DNA of 37,492 nucleotides from Bacteroidota bacterium (GTDB taxonomy: Bacteria > Bacteroidota > Bacteroidia > Bacteroidales > Bacteroidaceae). Of the stretch, positions 26,031 through 34,343 are shown in pieces. Each line of letters starts with the position of its first letter. Position 1 is the first letter of the stretch. The notes under the pieces are model-generated. The model made no database searches, was not told the DNA's origin, and worked only from the letters and a program-made list of their open reading frames with translations. The position numbers and the translations under genes were made by a program. The stretch spans positions 1-37,492 of the forward strand of contig JAEXAJ010000062.1 of NCBI GenBank assembly GCA_023458215.1, given 5' to 3'.

Positions 26031-29000
26031 TTAAAAACCTACTTGAATACCTACGCTGAATGTCCGTTTCGGAGGATATGCATCAGACAGATAGTCTGCA
26101 TCATAATATTTAGGCACATCCGAAATAGTAAACAAGTTATAAGCAGCTATATTCAGTCTCAACTTCTGCAATCCGATTTTATTGATCAATGTTTTCGGGA
26201 AAGCATATCCCAAGATCACTTGTTTCAATTTGATATAGGAAGCATCCAGCAAATAACCGGTTTGAGCATAGCTACCAACTCCGGAACCATACATCGGGAA
26301 TTTAGCATCCGTTCTTTCGGGAGTCCATGACTGATTGTATGTTTCCCATGAACCGGCTCCATTACCCCAATAACTTGAAGAAGAAGACAGCCAATAATCT
26401 CTCTTACCCACGCCCTGGAACATCAAATCCAAGTCGAATCCTTTGTATTGCAAGTTCGCCGTAATATTGTAACGATAGCGCGGTGCGTTATTACCGATCA
26501 GCTTTCTGTCACCCGGATCATCTACAGTACTCAAACCACTGGTAATCACACCGTCATTATCCAAATCTTTATACCAAACATAACCAGGATAAGCCTGTCC
26601 GCCCTTGAAATAGGGTCCGTGATAAATCGGTTTTCCGTTTGGACCTACGCCATCAAAGTCACCTTCATGAAGAATACCTCCGGTTACATATCCCCAAATA
26701 TCACCAACAGTATATCCTTTGTACAGCACGCCGTCACCAATCTTATTGGTAGGATTGGAAGGATAGCTTATAACTTCAGCTTTATCATCCGAAAGTGCTA
26801 CACCTACGCTATAGCCAAGTCCGTTAGACAGTTTGTCCGACCATTTTGCCTGAAGTTCAAATCCGGTTGTTTTCAGAACACCCGCATTTTCAAAAGGCAA
26901 GTTATCATCACCAATCAATGCCGGATAATCTTTTCCACCCGGAATCAGGATATCGGTTACCTTTCTTTCGAAAATATCAGCGGTGAAAGTCAATCTGTTC
27001 TGTAAGAAAGTTAAATCAAAACCAAGGTTCTTAGTCGTTGACTTTTCCCAAGTCAAATTAGGATTAATCAATGAAGGAGTGACGATACCAGTCGGGTAAC
27101 GTGTTCCATCAAACAAGAAATATCCTTCTGAAGTTCCGAAAACAGACTGATACGGATATTCCGTATCGGGTTGGCTACCCAAACGTCCCCATGAAGCTCT
27201 GATCTTGAGATTATCCAGCCAATCCTTCGACCAGTCCATGAACTTTTCTTCCGAAACTCTCCATCCCAATGAAACAGTGGGGAAGAATTGATAACGGGAA
27301 TCTTTCGGGAACTTGGAGCTACCGTCATAACGGGCATCCACCTCAATCAGATATTTGCTCATGTAGTTGTACATGATACGACCGAACAAAGCACGCTGTG
27401 CAACCTCATAATGAGAATTGGAAGAAGTATTTGCCGTAACGTCTTGCACCAGTGAAGGATTCAGAATGTACGGGTCGAGCATATTTTTCAGATAAATGGA
27501 AGAACCTGCATAAGTTTCCTCCTCCTGGTTAAAACCTAATAATGCGGAAAAATTGTGCTTTTCTTTGAAAGTCTGGTTATAATCAACATATACGTTGATA
27601 GCATATCTATCTGTAGTAGAACGTGTGACTTCACCTGTATTTTCAGTTGCCCAACGAGTTTCAAGGGCAGTCCATGAATTATTAACACGCGCCTGTTTAG
27701 GATGTGTCTTTTCTTTCTGATAAGTAGTCGGAGCTACAGAAAGGTCAGCCTTTACTTTCAACATCTTAGGTATGATTATAAACTCAGGACTGAGAGAAAG
27801 AATGGTCTTACGTCTGGAAGTGATGCTACGTCCACCTGCATACAGGTAGCTCACAGGGTTTTCCGTCGGATGATTCGGCAAAAAGTCGTCCGGCCCGGTC
27901 AATACAGGTTGATAAATGTAGTTTTCCGGATAATAGGATTTTGCATAATTCCAGAGGTTCATACCATCCGTTTGCTGCGTCGGTCCTTCATAATCGAACA
28001 CGTTATATGAAGCCTTAGCTGCCACATTAAACCAATCGGTCACTTTGGCGTTCAAGCTAAGCATGGCATTGTATCTTTTCAATTGGTCGGTTCTGATTTC
28101 ATACATACCCTTTTGGTCTTGCATACCCAAAGAGATGTAATAACTGATTTTTTCACCACCACCGCTGATTGAAAGATTGTGTTTCTGAGTCGGAGTCATA
28201 TTTTTCACCAGCTCTTTATAAGGATTGGTATTGCCTACCCACTGAATCGCATCGCCCTCCATGAAATAAGGCTTATTGTTTACAGGGTCTTTAATGTAAG
28301 CCTGCATATGCTCCATCATGTCCTTATCGTGCTGAGAATAATCAGCTATAGCACCTGTCCATACATCTTTATCTTTTAACGCCTTATAGATATGGTATGA
28401 ATCCATGATGTCGGGCAACTCATACGGTTGGTCGAAAGCCAGATTGTAAGAATAATCTATTTTCGCTTTCTGCTTGAAATTTCCCCCTTTGGTAGTAACC
28501 AAAATCACACCGAAAGTAGCTCTTGTACCATAGATAGCGGCAGCGGAAGCATCTTTCAGGAACGACATGTTATCAATGTCATTCGGGTTCAACTGGTTCA
28601 AGTCTTCTGATGTGATTTCCACACCATCCAATAAAATCAGCGGAGAACCGGATTTTACGTCGAACTTGTTCTTGTCGTCATTGGAAGTACCTCTCTGACG
28701 GAAAGTCGTAGCACCACGAATATTCAGATCAGGCACTTTGTTCGGGTCACCACCTGCAATACTGATGTTCAAGCCCGGAACCATACCTTGCAAAGCCTGA
28801 CCGATATTAGAAACCGGTCTGTTCTCCAACGTTTCAGCTCCAACAGAAGCTACAGAAGCCGTCAAGTTTCCTTTCTTCTGAGATTGGAAACCGATAACCA
28901 CCACTTCATCAATCATTTTGGAGTCTTCGGCTAAAGTTACGTTGATTGTTTTTTGATTGCCTACAGTCACTTCTTTAGTAGTATATCCTATAAAGGAGAA

Positions 29001-29288
29001 TACCAATACACTCTTGCTTCCCGGAGCAGATACGCTGTAGTTACCGTCAATGTCTGTAATACCACCGGTAGCAGTACCTTTTACCATGACTGTTACTCCA
29101 ATCATAGGTTCACCTGTGGTATCTTTTACAACACCCGTAATCTGCACTGCCTGGTCAACACCCATGACAGCATCCGTAGCGGCATGCACCGTTTGGGATA
29201 TTCCTGCAGACAAAAAGAATAAGCATAGGAAAAGCATCAAACTTTGATGTCTATTCCAACTCCTAATTACCATTTTTGCATCTTTCAT
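26031..29288 (-). CDS. SusC/RagA family TonB-dependent outer membrane transporter
   Basis: 1085 residues. After an unusually extended N-terminus (a second possible start is the Met at 29273) comes a signal peptide ending VHA. Next is a carboxypeptidase-regulatory-like domain (ITGVVKDTTGEPMIGVTVMV, about 50-130), then the plug domain with DEVVVIGFQSQKKGN and LNIRGATTFRQRG. A long beta barrel ends in FSVGIQVGF with a terminal Phe, as needed for outer-membrane assembly. It imports oligosaccharides with energy from TonB. It is the first gene of the PUL and immediately precedes susD. Confidence 0.96.
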   Translation of the reverse strand: MKDAKMVIRSWNRHQSLMLFLCLFFLSAGISQTVHAATDAVMGVDQAVQITGVVKDTTGEPMIGVTVMVKGTATGGITDIDGNYSVSAPGSKSVLVFSFIGYTTKEVTVGNQKTINVTLAEDSKMIDEVVVIGFQSQKKGNLTASVASVGAETLENRPVSNIGQALQGMVPGLNISIAGGDPNKVPDLNIRGATTFRQRGTSNDDKNKFDVKSGSPLILLDGVEITSEDLNQLNPNDIDNMSFLKDASAAAIYGTRATFGVILVTTKGGNFKQKAKIDYSYNLAFDQPYELPDIMDSYHIYKALKDKDVWTGAIADYSQHDKDMMEHMQAYIKDPVNNKPYFMEGDAIQWVGNTNPYKELVKNMTPTQKHNLSISGGGEKISYYISLGMQDQKGMYEIRTDQLKRYNAMLSLNAKVTDWFNVAAKASYNVFDYEGPTQQTDGMNLWNYAKSYYPENYIYQPVLTGPDDFLPNHPTENPVSYLYAGGRSITSRRKTILSLSPEFIIIPKMLKVKADLSVAPTTYQKEKTHPKQARVNNSWTALETRWATENTGEVTRSTTDRYAINVYVDYNQTFKEKHNFSALLGFNQEEETYAGSSIYLKNMLDPYILNPSLVQDVTANTSSNSHYEVAQRALFGRIMYNYMSKYLIEVDARYDGSSKFPKDSRYQFFPTVSLGWRVSEEKFMDWSKDWLDNLKIRASWGRLGSQPDTEYPYQSVFGTSEGYFLFDGTRYPTGIVTPSLINPNLTWEKSTTKNLGFDLTFLQNRLTFTADIFERKVTDILIPGGKDYPALIGDDNLPFENAGVLKTTGFELQAKWSDKLSNGLGYSVGVALSDDKAEVISYPSNPTNKIGDGVLYKGYTVGDIWGYVTGGILHEGDFDGVGPNGKPIYHGPYFKGGQAYPGYVWYKDLDNDGVITSGLSTVDDPGDRKLIGNNAPRYRYNITANLQYKGFDLDLMFQGVGKRDYWLSSSSSYWGNGAGSWETYNQSWTPERTDAKFPMYGSGVGSYAQTGYLLDASYIKLKQVILGYAFPKTLINKIGLQKLRLNIAAYNLFTISDVPKYYDADYLSDAYPPKRTFSVGIQVGF

Positions 29289-29621
29289 AATGTTTATATT
29301 AAAATTAACGATGCAAAGATGTAGGTATTAAAATACGATACTTTACTGTATTAGTTTTTTCTTTTGCTCAAATTCGACAACCAGGCATAACCCGCTGTAA
29401 ATCAACAAATATTACACAAAAAAATATGTAAAAATACTAAATACACGTATTAGCAGGTTCTTCATCAGGGAAAAGAGGACTATAAAGCACTGTACATCCT
29501 AAATAACAATCAATCCTAAACACAACCTATTTGTAATATTGGAGATAATAACCTTAAGCCTATTGGCAGAATTAAATCTGAACTAATTTAATTCTGCCAA
29601 TGGGTAATTCATACATAATTT
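29289..29621. other. Intergenic region upstream of susC
   Basis: 333 bases between the C10 peptidase stop and the susC start, with no gene. It holds a peptidase terminator at 29562-29601 and the region where the susC promoter must lie. The best -7 candidate is CATCTTTG (minus, 29321-29314), one base off the TAnnTTTG form, with no recognisable -33 element. A weak core promoter fits activation by the HTCS, whose site should be in this spacer; I could not identify the operator. Confidence 0.5.
29562..29601 (-). terminator. Probable terminator of the C10 peptidase gene
   Basis: A 16-bp perfect inverted repeat (29562-29577 with 29586-29601, 8-nt loop) starts about 20 nt after the peptidase stop codon. 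No U-tract follows on the minus strand, so termination efficiency is uncertain. Confidence 0.6.
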
Positions 29622-31046
29622 CTATTTCACAGGATAAATATCGACAATATTTTGCCGTTCAACAGAAAAATCATAAGGCGACGGATTCACTAAATTCTCA
29701 TAAAAATATCCATCTTTAGATCCCCCCCATCCCCAGTTCATATGGAAATATCTGACAAGTTCAATAGTAGAATTCAAGTTATTATTATATACCATATTAT
29801 ATTCGGGAATACGGGCATCCGAAAATCTGTCCAGTACCATCAATTCACCCACTTCATAGGAACGAGTTTCTTTAAACCCGTCACATACCCATGCATGTCC
29901 AACATCACTCCTTGCATTCGTCCCCCTCATCATCACAGGATGACTACCAATAAGTTCACTTATTACCTTAACAGGCGAATGCCCCGTTATCTTTGCTTGA
30001 GTATAGCCATACTGCCTGAAAGCGTTACAAGCAGCCGACGTCGTAGCGCTCGATCCTTCCGGTCTATATTCCATACCAACCTTCTTACCTATTTCGGTCA
30101 ATAGTTTGACAGTCATATCCGTAGGATAATTATAAGCCATCGCCCCCCAATTATATAACACAGGATATTCATAATACCTCATAACCTGTCCTATTGCAAC
30201 AGCCACACATCCAGCCGGAAAACCGTTCACCTCATATCCACCATTTTGATTCCATTGGCTTTGTAACAGAGGTCCTGCCGTTCTTTTATCCGTAATAGTC
30301 TTAGTTCTATAAAAGACTGTTCCACTCGCTCCCCCACAAAAGTATTCATTAGCATTATCACTTACTATATTTTCTACAAGCCATAACTCATCCGCACTAA
30401 AAATATTACTAAACTCACCATAAGGATAAATCTTATACCCTTCCATACGCCATTGAATCACAGACTCTGCTACATAATCAGCTACATCACTCTCCAGTTG
30501 TGAATTATTCGCTCTTGTCTGCATCTTGCTCATTACCTGCACAGGCACTTCCTCTTCAAAGAATCTGTTCCAAGCTTTTCTATTCTTCCATCGTAATGTA
30601 TCGGGCAACAGCTCCACATTTTCAATCAATTTCCTCTGTTCCTTCAACCAAAGTCCAGCACCATCATCCTTATTAATATCAAAATGTCCACTTTCACTAT
30701 ACGCCAGCACCGGCTGATACTCATTTCTGCCTGACAGAATCATATATCCCGCATTTCCGGCATAATTCACCACATATATCAGCGCATCACCTTCTTCATT
30801 CTTTACAGGAATTACCTCATCTATGAATCTCGCTTCGCCACTTCTCGTCTGTACCGTTTGCATATTCCCATACATACCTGCTACTCTCTTTACCACATTC
30901 ACATCAACCTCACCGACTGGATTCGCCACCGTCACAAGCATATCAAGTTTTGCGGAATCCGGTTTTAGATTCTCCTCAATACTGTTTTCACAGGAATATA
31001 CCAACATTCCCAGTAAAACTAACAAAAAATAAAATCGATTTTTCAT
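29622..31046 (-). CDS. C10 family (streptopain-like) cysteine peptidase lipoprotein
   Basis: 474 residues. The signal peptide carries a lipobox ending at Cys19 (VYSC). A prodomain follows (about 25-215, with IYVVNYAGNAGYMILSGRNE, the fold that blocks the active site in zymogens). The mature catalytic domain has the nucleophile Cys280 in FPAGCVAVAIGQVMRYY, the catalytic His384 in GHAWVCDG, and MNWGWGGSKDGYF near the end. This is the papain-fold C10 family, which includes streptopain and the Bacteroides Bfp proteases. It should be membrane-anchored and self-activating. It is transcribed towards susC but separated from it by a terminator, so it may be independent of the PUL. Confidence 0.92.
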   Translation of the reverse strand: MKNRFYFLLVLLGMLVYSCENSIEENLKPDSAKLDMLVTVANPVGEVDVNVVKRVAGMYGNMQTVQTRSGEARFIDEVIPVKNEEGDALIYVVNYAGNAGYMILSGRNEYQPVLAYSESGHFDINKDDGAGLWLKEQRKLIENVELLPDTLRWKNRKAWNRFFEEEVPVQVMSKMQTRANNSQLESDVADYVAESVIQWRMEGYKIYPYGEFSNIFSADELWLVENIVSDNANEYFCGGASGTVFYRTKTITDKRTAGPLLQSQWNQNGGYEVNGFPAGCVAVAIGQVMRYYEYPVLYNWGAMAYNYPTDMTVKLLTEIGKKVGMEYRPEGSSATTSAACNAFRQYGYTQAKITGHSPVKVISELIGSHPVMMRGTNARSDVGHAWVCDGFKETRSYEVGELMVLDRFSDARIPEYNMVYNNNLNSTIELVRYFHMNWGWGGSKDGYFYENLVNPSPYDFSVERQNIVDIYPVK

Positions 31047-31102
31047 AATACTTTTTTCATTATTTATTATTACTATCTTAGCATTCTTATGATGCCTAGA
31101 TT

Positions 31103-31135
31103 AAAATTTATGTTATAAAGCTAGACCTTTTCAAA
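31103..31135 (-). promoter_or_regulatory. Candidate promoter of C10 peptidase
   Basis: The minus strand shows TTTG (31135-31132), a 21-nt spacer, then TAAATTTT (31110-31103). That is one mismatch from TAnnTTTG with correct spacing. It is about 57 nt before the start codon. Confidence 0.4.
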
Positions 31136-31276
31136 CACATTGTTTAACTATTTTAGCTTTTTCTTTTACTCTAATTCAGCAACAGGATTTAAGTAACTAT
31201 TTACAAGCAACTTAGAAAGCAAATAGCTGCAATAAAATCCTCACTTCTTTTATACAAAAGACTAAATAAAAAAGCA

Positions 31277-31284
31277 TACCTTTG
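31277..31284 (+). promoter_or_regulatory. Candidate -7 element of PL8 gene
   Basis: TACCTTTG matches the -7 consensus exactly and is followed by GCAG, as in the ilv promoter. No TTTG lies 19-21 nt upstream, so activation by a regulator is possible. The start codon is 82 nt downstream. Confidence 0.5.
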
Positions 31285-31365
31285 CAGAAGTTAAGACTCC
31301 CACTACCCTCCCGATAAGAAAGATCTTATTATTAAAATTTATAAAACCCTAATAAAAACAATCCA

Positions 31366-33534
31366 ATGAAAAACCGTTTTCTAACTATCGTTATTTTTGT
31401 GATTACAACGTGTAACTTTATCCATGCAGATTTATCTATTGCTTCTACTTCCCAAGCAAAAAGCAATGAATTTGAACAGCTCATGGAGAAAATCAGACAA
31501 GACTTTGCCTATAACCCCACATCTGAAAATATAGAAGAAGAGCTGAATACTTACAACGAAGCCGACGGTTCTTTCACTGATGTGGACTACGCCAGCATAC
31601 AACGTACTAACTGGCCTCCAATCACACATGTGGATCGTCTCTCCGACTTTGCTTTTGCTTATACCAATCCTCAAAATAAATACTTTGAAGACGAAAGCTT
31701 GTTCCTTAAAATAGAGAAAGGGCTTGAATACTGGCATGAACGAAATCCATGGTGCCACAACTGGTGGTACAATCAGATAGCCGAACCCCAAAAACTGGGA
31801 ATCCTGCTTATACAAATGCGCATAGGCAAGAAACAGCTTCCGGCAAGTTTGGAAAGCAAACTTCTGGAACGTATAAAGAAAGATGGCGGAGACCCCGCCA
31901 AATGGACTGGAGCCAACCGCACAGATATTGCCCTCCATTGGATATACCGCGCCTGCCTGACACAAAATGAAGTAGACTTGGAAACGGCTCTCGAAAATGT
32001 ATATAGTCCTATTGTCTATACTATCAAAGAAGGCTTTCAACACGACAATAGTTATTTCCAACACGGACAACAACTGTACATAGGCGGATATGGTGATGAA
32101 ATACTGAAAGGTATCACACAGGTTGCCATGTACACCAGAGGAACCCGATTCGCCATCCCCCAAGAGAAACTGGCTTTGGTAAGTAAGTTCATGCGCGAAA
32201 CCTATTATGCTACTATACGCGGACAGTATATGTTGTTTGATGTCTTGGGAAGAGGCGTAAGCCGTCCCAATGTCACCGACAAATCGCATACGGCATTATT
32301 CGCTAAGCGCATGGTTGAACTGGACAAAGAGCATGCCGACGAATTTAAAACTATCATCGCCCGTCTGGAAGGCAAAAAACCTGCCGGATACGCATTACAA
32401 TCCGGGCATACCCACTACTTCCAGGGAGACTACACCCTGCATGTACGCCCCGGTTACACATTTGATGTCCGTATGGTTTCTACCCGCACATTGCGTTGTG
32501 AATACGGGAATGGAGAAAACCTGAAGACTTATTTCATGTCCGACGGTTGCACCAACATTGTAACCACAGGTAATGAGTATGCCAATATCTTCCCTGTTTG
32601 GAACTGGACACGTATCCCCGGTGTGACCGCTCCTCAAACGCCTGAAATTCCGCAGGCAGCCAGCGACTGGAAAACTCCGGGTACATCTACTTTTGCAGGT
32701 GGCGTATCCGACAGTCTCTATGGTGTTTCCGCCTATGCTTATATGGATACTTTTGCAGAAGTTAATACCGGTGCCCGGAAAGCATGGTTCTTCTTCGACA
32801 ACGAGGTGGTCTGCCTCGGCGCAGGAATCCACTCTTCTTCGACAAATGAAATAAATACCACGATCAACCAATGCCTATCTGTTCCGGATAAAAAGATACT
32901 CGTCAGCGCCAACAAGAAGCAGTCTGAAATAACGAATGGTAACTTCGTGTATAATTCACCCGAATGGATATTGTATAATGATATCGCTTATCTCTTTCCT
33001 AACGGTGGAAATGTATTTGTATCCAGACAAAATCAAAGCGGTAACTGGTACGATATCAATCAAACTGCCTCCAAAGAGCAGCAGCAGAAAGAAATTTTCA
33101 GTCTTGGATTCGACCACGGACTACAACCATCGGATGCTACTTATGCCTATATCGTAGTTCCCGGAAAAAACACAGCCAAAGAGATAGAAAAGTACAAGAA
33201 TCAAGGCGAGATAGAAATTGCAGTGAACACAGCGGACCTGCAAGTTGTTAGAAACAAGAAACTAGGAATCTGGGAAATGGTATTCTATAAAGCAGGAGTG
33301 TTCAATCACCGGGACATCTGTGTAACCGTAGACAAAGCCTGCACTCTTATGATAAAGGAAGGCAGTACTCGCACTGCCCACCTCCATATTGCAGATCCCG
33401 GACAGACAGAATCGGACATACAAGTCAGCGTTCTGCTACCCGCTCTATCAAAAGAAGCTAAAAACATTCGTTGTAGTTTCAAGGATAGCGGTATATATGC
33501 CGGAGCTACTAAAGCGTATGATATAAGATTTTAA
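31366..33534 (+). CDS. Polysaccharide lyase family 8
   Basis: 722 residues with a signal peptide, ending after CNFIHADLS. The alpha/alpha toroid holds the PL8 active-site set. These are Asn136 in WWYNQIAEPQ; His233 and Tyr242 in NSYFQHGQQLYIGGYG (nine residues apart, as in chondroitinase AC); and Arg296/Arg300 in GRGVSRP, 63 residues after the His, as in the Flavobacterium enzyme as I recall it. The beta-sandwich part follows with RTLRCEYGNGENLKTYFMSDG. PL8 enzymes cleave hyaluronan, chondroitin or xanthan by beta-elimination. The Gln137 replaces the Glu common in chondroitin/hyaluronan lyases (WWxNEIG), so the substrate may differ. Its product would suit the GH105 hydrolase at 13043. The gene stands alone on the + strand. 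Confidence 0.9.
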   Translation: MKNRFLTIVIFVITTCNFIHADLSIASTSQAKSNEFEQLMEKIRQDFAYNPTSENIEEELNTYNEADGSFTDVDYASIQRTNWPPITHVDRLSDFAFAYTNPQNKYFEDESLFLKIEKGLEYWHERNPWCHNWWYNQIAEPQKLGILLIQMRIGKKQLPASLESKLLERIKKDGGDPAKWTGANRTDIALHWIYRACLTQNEVDLETALENVYSPIVYTIKEGFQHDNSYFQHGQQLYIGGYGDEILKGITQVAMYTRGTRFAIPQEKLALVSKFMRETYYATIRGQYMLFDVLGRGVSRPNVTDKSHTALFAKRMVELDKEHADEFKTIIARLEGKKPAGYALQSGHTHYFQGDYTLHVRPGYTFDVRMVSTRTLRCEYGNGENLKTYFMSDGCTNIVTTGNEYANIFPVWNWTRIPGVTAPQTPEIPQAASDWKTPGTSTFAGGVSDSLYGVSAYAYMDTFAEVNTGARKAWFFFDNEVVCLGAGIHSSSTNEINTTINQCLSVPDKKILVSANKKQSEITNGNFVYNSPEWILYNDIAYLFPNGGNVFVSRQNQSGNWYDINQTASKEQQQKEIFSLGFDHGLQPSDATYAYIVVPGKNTAKEIEKYKNQGEIEIAVNTADLQVVRNKKLGIWEMVFYKAGVFNHRDICVTVDKACTLMIKEGSTRTAHLHIADPGQTESDIQVSVLLPALSKEAKNIRCSFKDSGIYAGATKAYDIRF

Positions 33535-33592
33535 GTATATTGAAAGATACTAAAGTTAAGAGGGGCTATAACGCTTACCCCGAAATAATTCG

Positions 33593-33600
33593 TATCTTTG
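33593..33600 (+). promoter_or_regulatory. Candidate -7 element of FKBP gene
   Basis: TATCTTTG followed by GCAG fits the Bacteroides -7 consensus and lies 50 nt before the FKBP start codon. A clear -33 TTTG is absent. Confidence 0.5.
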
Positions 33601-33650
33601 CAGCCGAATAGAGACAGAAAAAAAGAATTTACTAATTTAATAATGATTCA

Positions 33651-34247
33651 ATGGAAACAATAGAAAACAAGTACATTGCCTTAGCATATAAGTTGTACTC
33701 AATTGAAGATGGAGAAAAAGATTTCATAGAAGAAGCTCCAGCAGAAAACCCGTACCAATTCATTTCCGGTTTGGGAATGACTCTAGAAGCCTTCGAAGCG
33801 GAAATTAAAGATTTGAAGAAAGGTGACCACTTTGATTTTACTATCAAAGCAGAAGATGCACATGGTGAATATGACGATGAGAACATCATTGATCTTCCTA
33901 AAGAGATTTTCATTGTTGAAGGAAAATTTGATAATGAACATATTGTAGAAGGAGCTGTCATTCCTTTGATGACTTCTGAAGGTCAACGTGTCAACGGTAG
34001 TGTAGTAGAAATTAAAGACGATGTTGTCGTAATGGACATGAATCACCCCATGGCAGGTTGCGACCTGAACTTTGTAGGTGAAATTGTAGAAAGCCGTCCG
34101 GCAACAAATGAAGAATTAGCAGATGTTGCACGCGTGATGAGCGGCGGTGGTTGTGGTTGTGGTTGTGGTTGCGATAGCTGTGGTGATGGTTGTGGAGATG
34201 GATGCGACGACAACGATCATGGATGTGGATGCGGCGGATGCCACTAA
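33651..34247 (+). CDS. FKBP-type peptidyl-prolyl isomerase, SlyD-like, with Cys-rich tail
   Basis: 198 residues, no signal peptide, so cytosolic. The FKBP/SlyD pattern is seen at both ends of the folded part (IENKYIALAYKLYSIEDGEK; PYQFISGLGMTLEAFEAEI), with an inserted chaperone flap (AEDAHGEYDDENIIDLPKEI). NHPMAGCDLNFVGEIVE then closes the FKBP domain. The last 35 or so residues are almost only Gly, Cys, Asp and His: ten cysteines and two histidines. This resembles the metal-binding tail of E. coli SlyD, which binds nickel, but is more Cys-rich. Roles in protein folding and metal handling are inferred from the family. It is followed by an inverted-repeat terminator. Confidence 0.93.
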   Translation: METIENKYIALAYKLYSIEDGEKDFIEEAPAENPYQFISGLGMTLEAFEAEIKDLKKGDHFDFTIKAEDAHGEYDDENIIDLPKEIFIVEGKFDNEHIVEGAVIPLMTSEGQRVNGSVVEIKDDVVVMDMNHPMAGCDLNFVGEIVESRPATNEELADVARVMSGGGCGCGCGCDSCGDGCGDGCDDNDHGCGCGGCH

Positions 34248-34250
34248 ACA

Positions 34251-34343
34251 GTTATTAGTGATTAGTTATTAGTGATTTGCTTGTGACTATCTTTTGGTAT
34301 ACGTAAGCAAATCACTAATAACTAATAACTAATCACTAATAAC
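34251..34343. terminator. Bidirectional terminator built of ATTAGTG-type repeats
   Basis: A perfect 19-bp stem (34264-34282 with 34305-34323, 22-nt loop) is extended by another 13-bp pairing (34251-34263 with 34331-34343). A seven-base AATAACT remains as a bulge on the right. The arms are themselves tandem copies of GTTATTAGTGATT. It lies between convergent genes, 4 nt after the FKBP stop codon, and its right end touches the stop codon of the downstream minus-strand gene. It should stop transcription from both sides. Confidence 0.75.

Larger units (their letters stand above)
31047..31365. other. Divergent intergenic region between C10 peptidase and PL8
   Basis: 319 bases between two genes transcribed outwards. 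No gene is seen. It contains a promoter candidate for each side (31103-31135 minus, 31277-31284 plus). The divergent layout would allow shared control, but no inverted operator stands out. Confidence 0.5.

Noticed and set aside
10513..33540. Phage or transposon insertion carrying the PUL
   Set aside because: No transposase, integrase or target-site repeat was found at either border.
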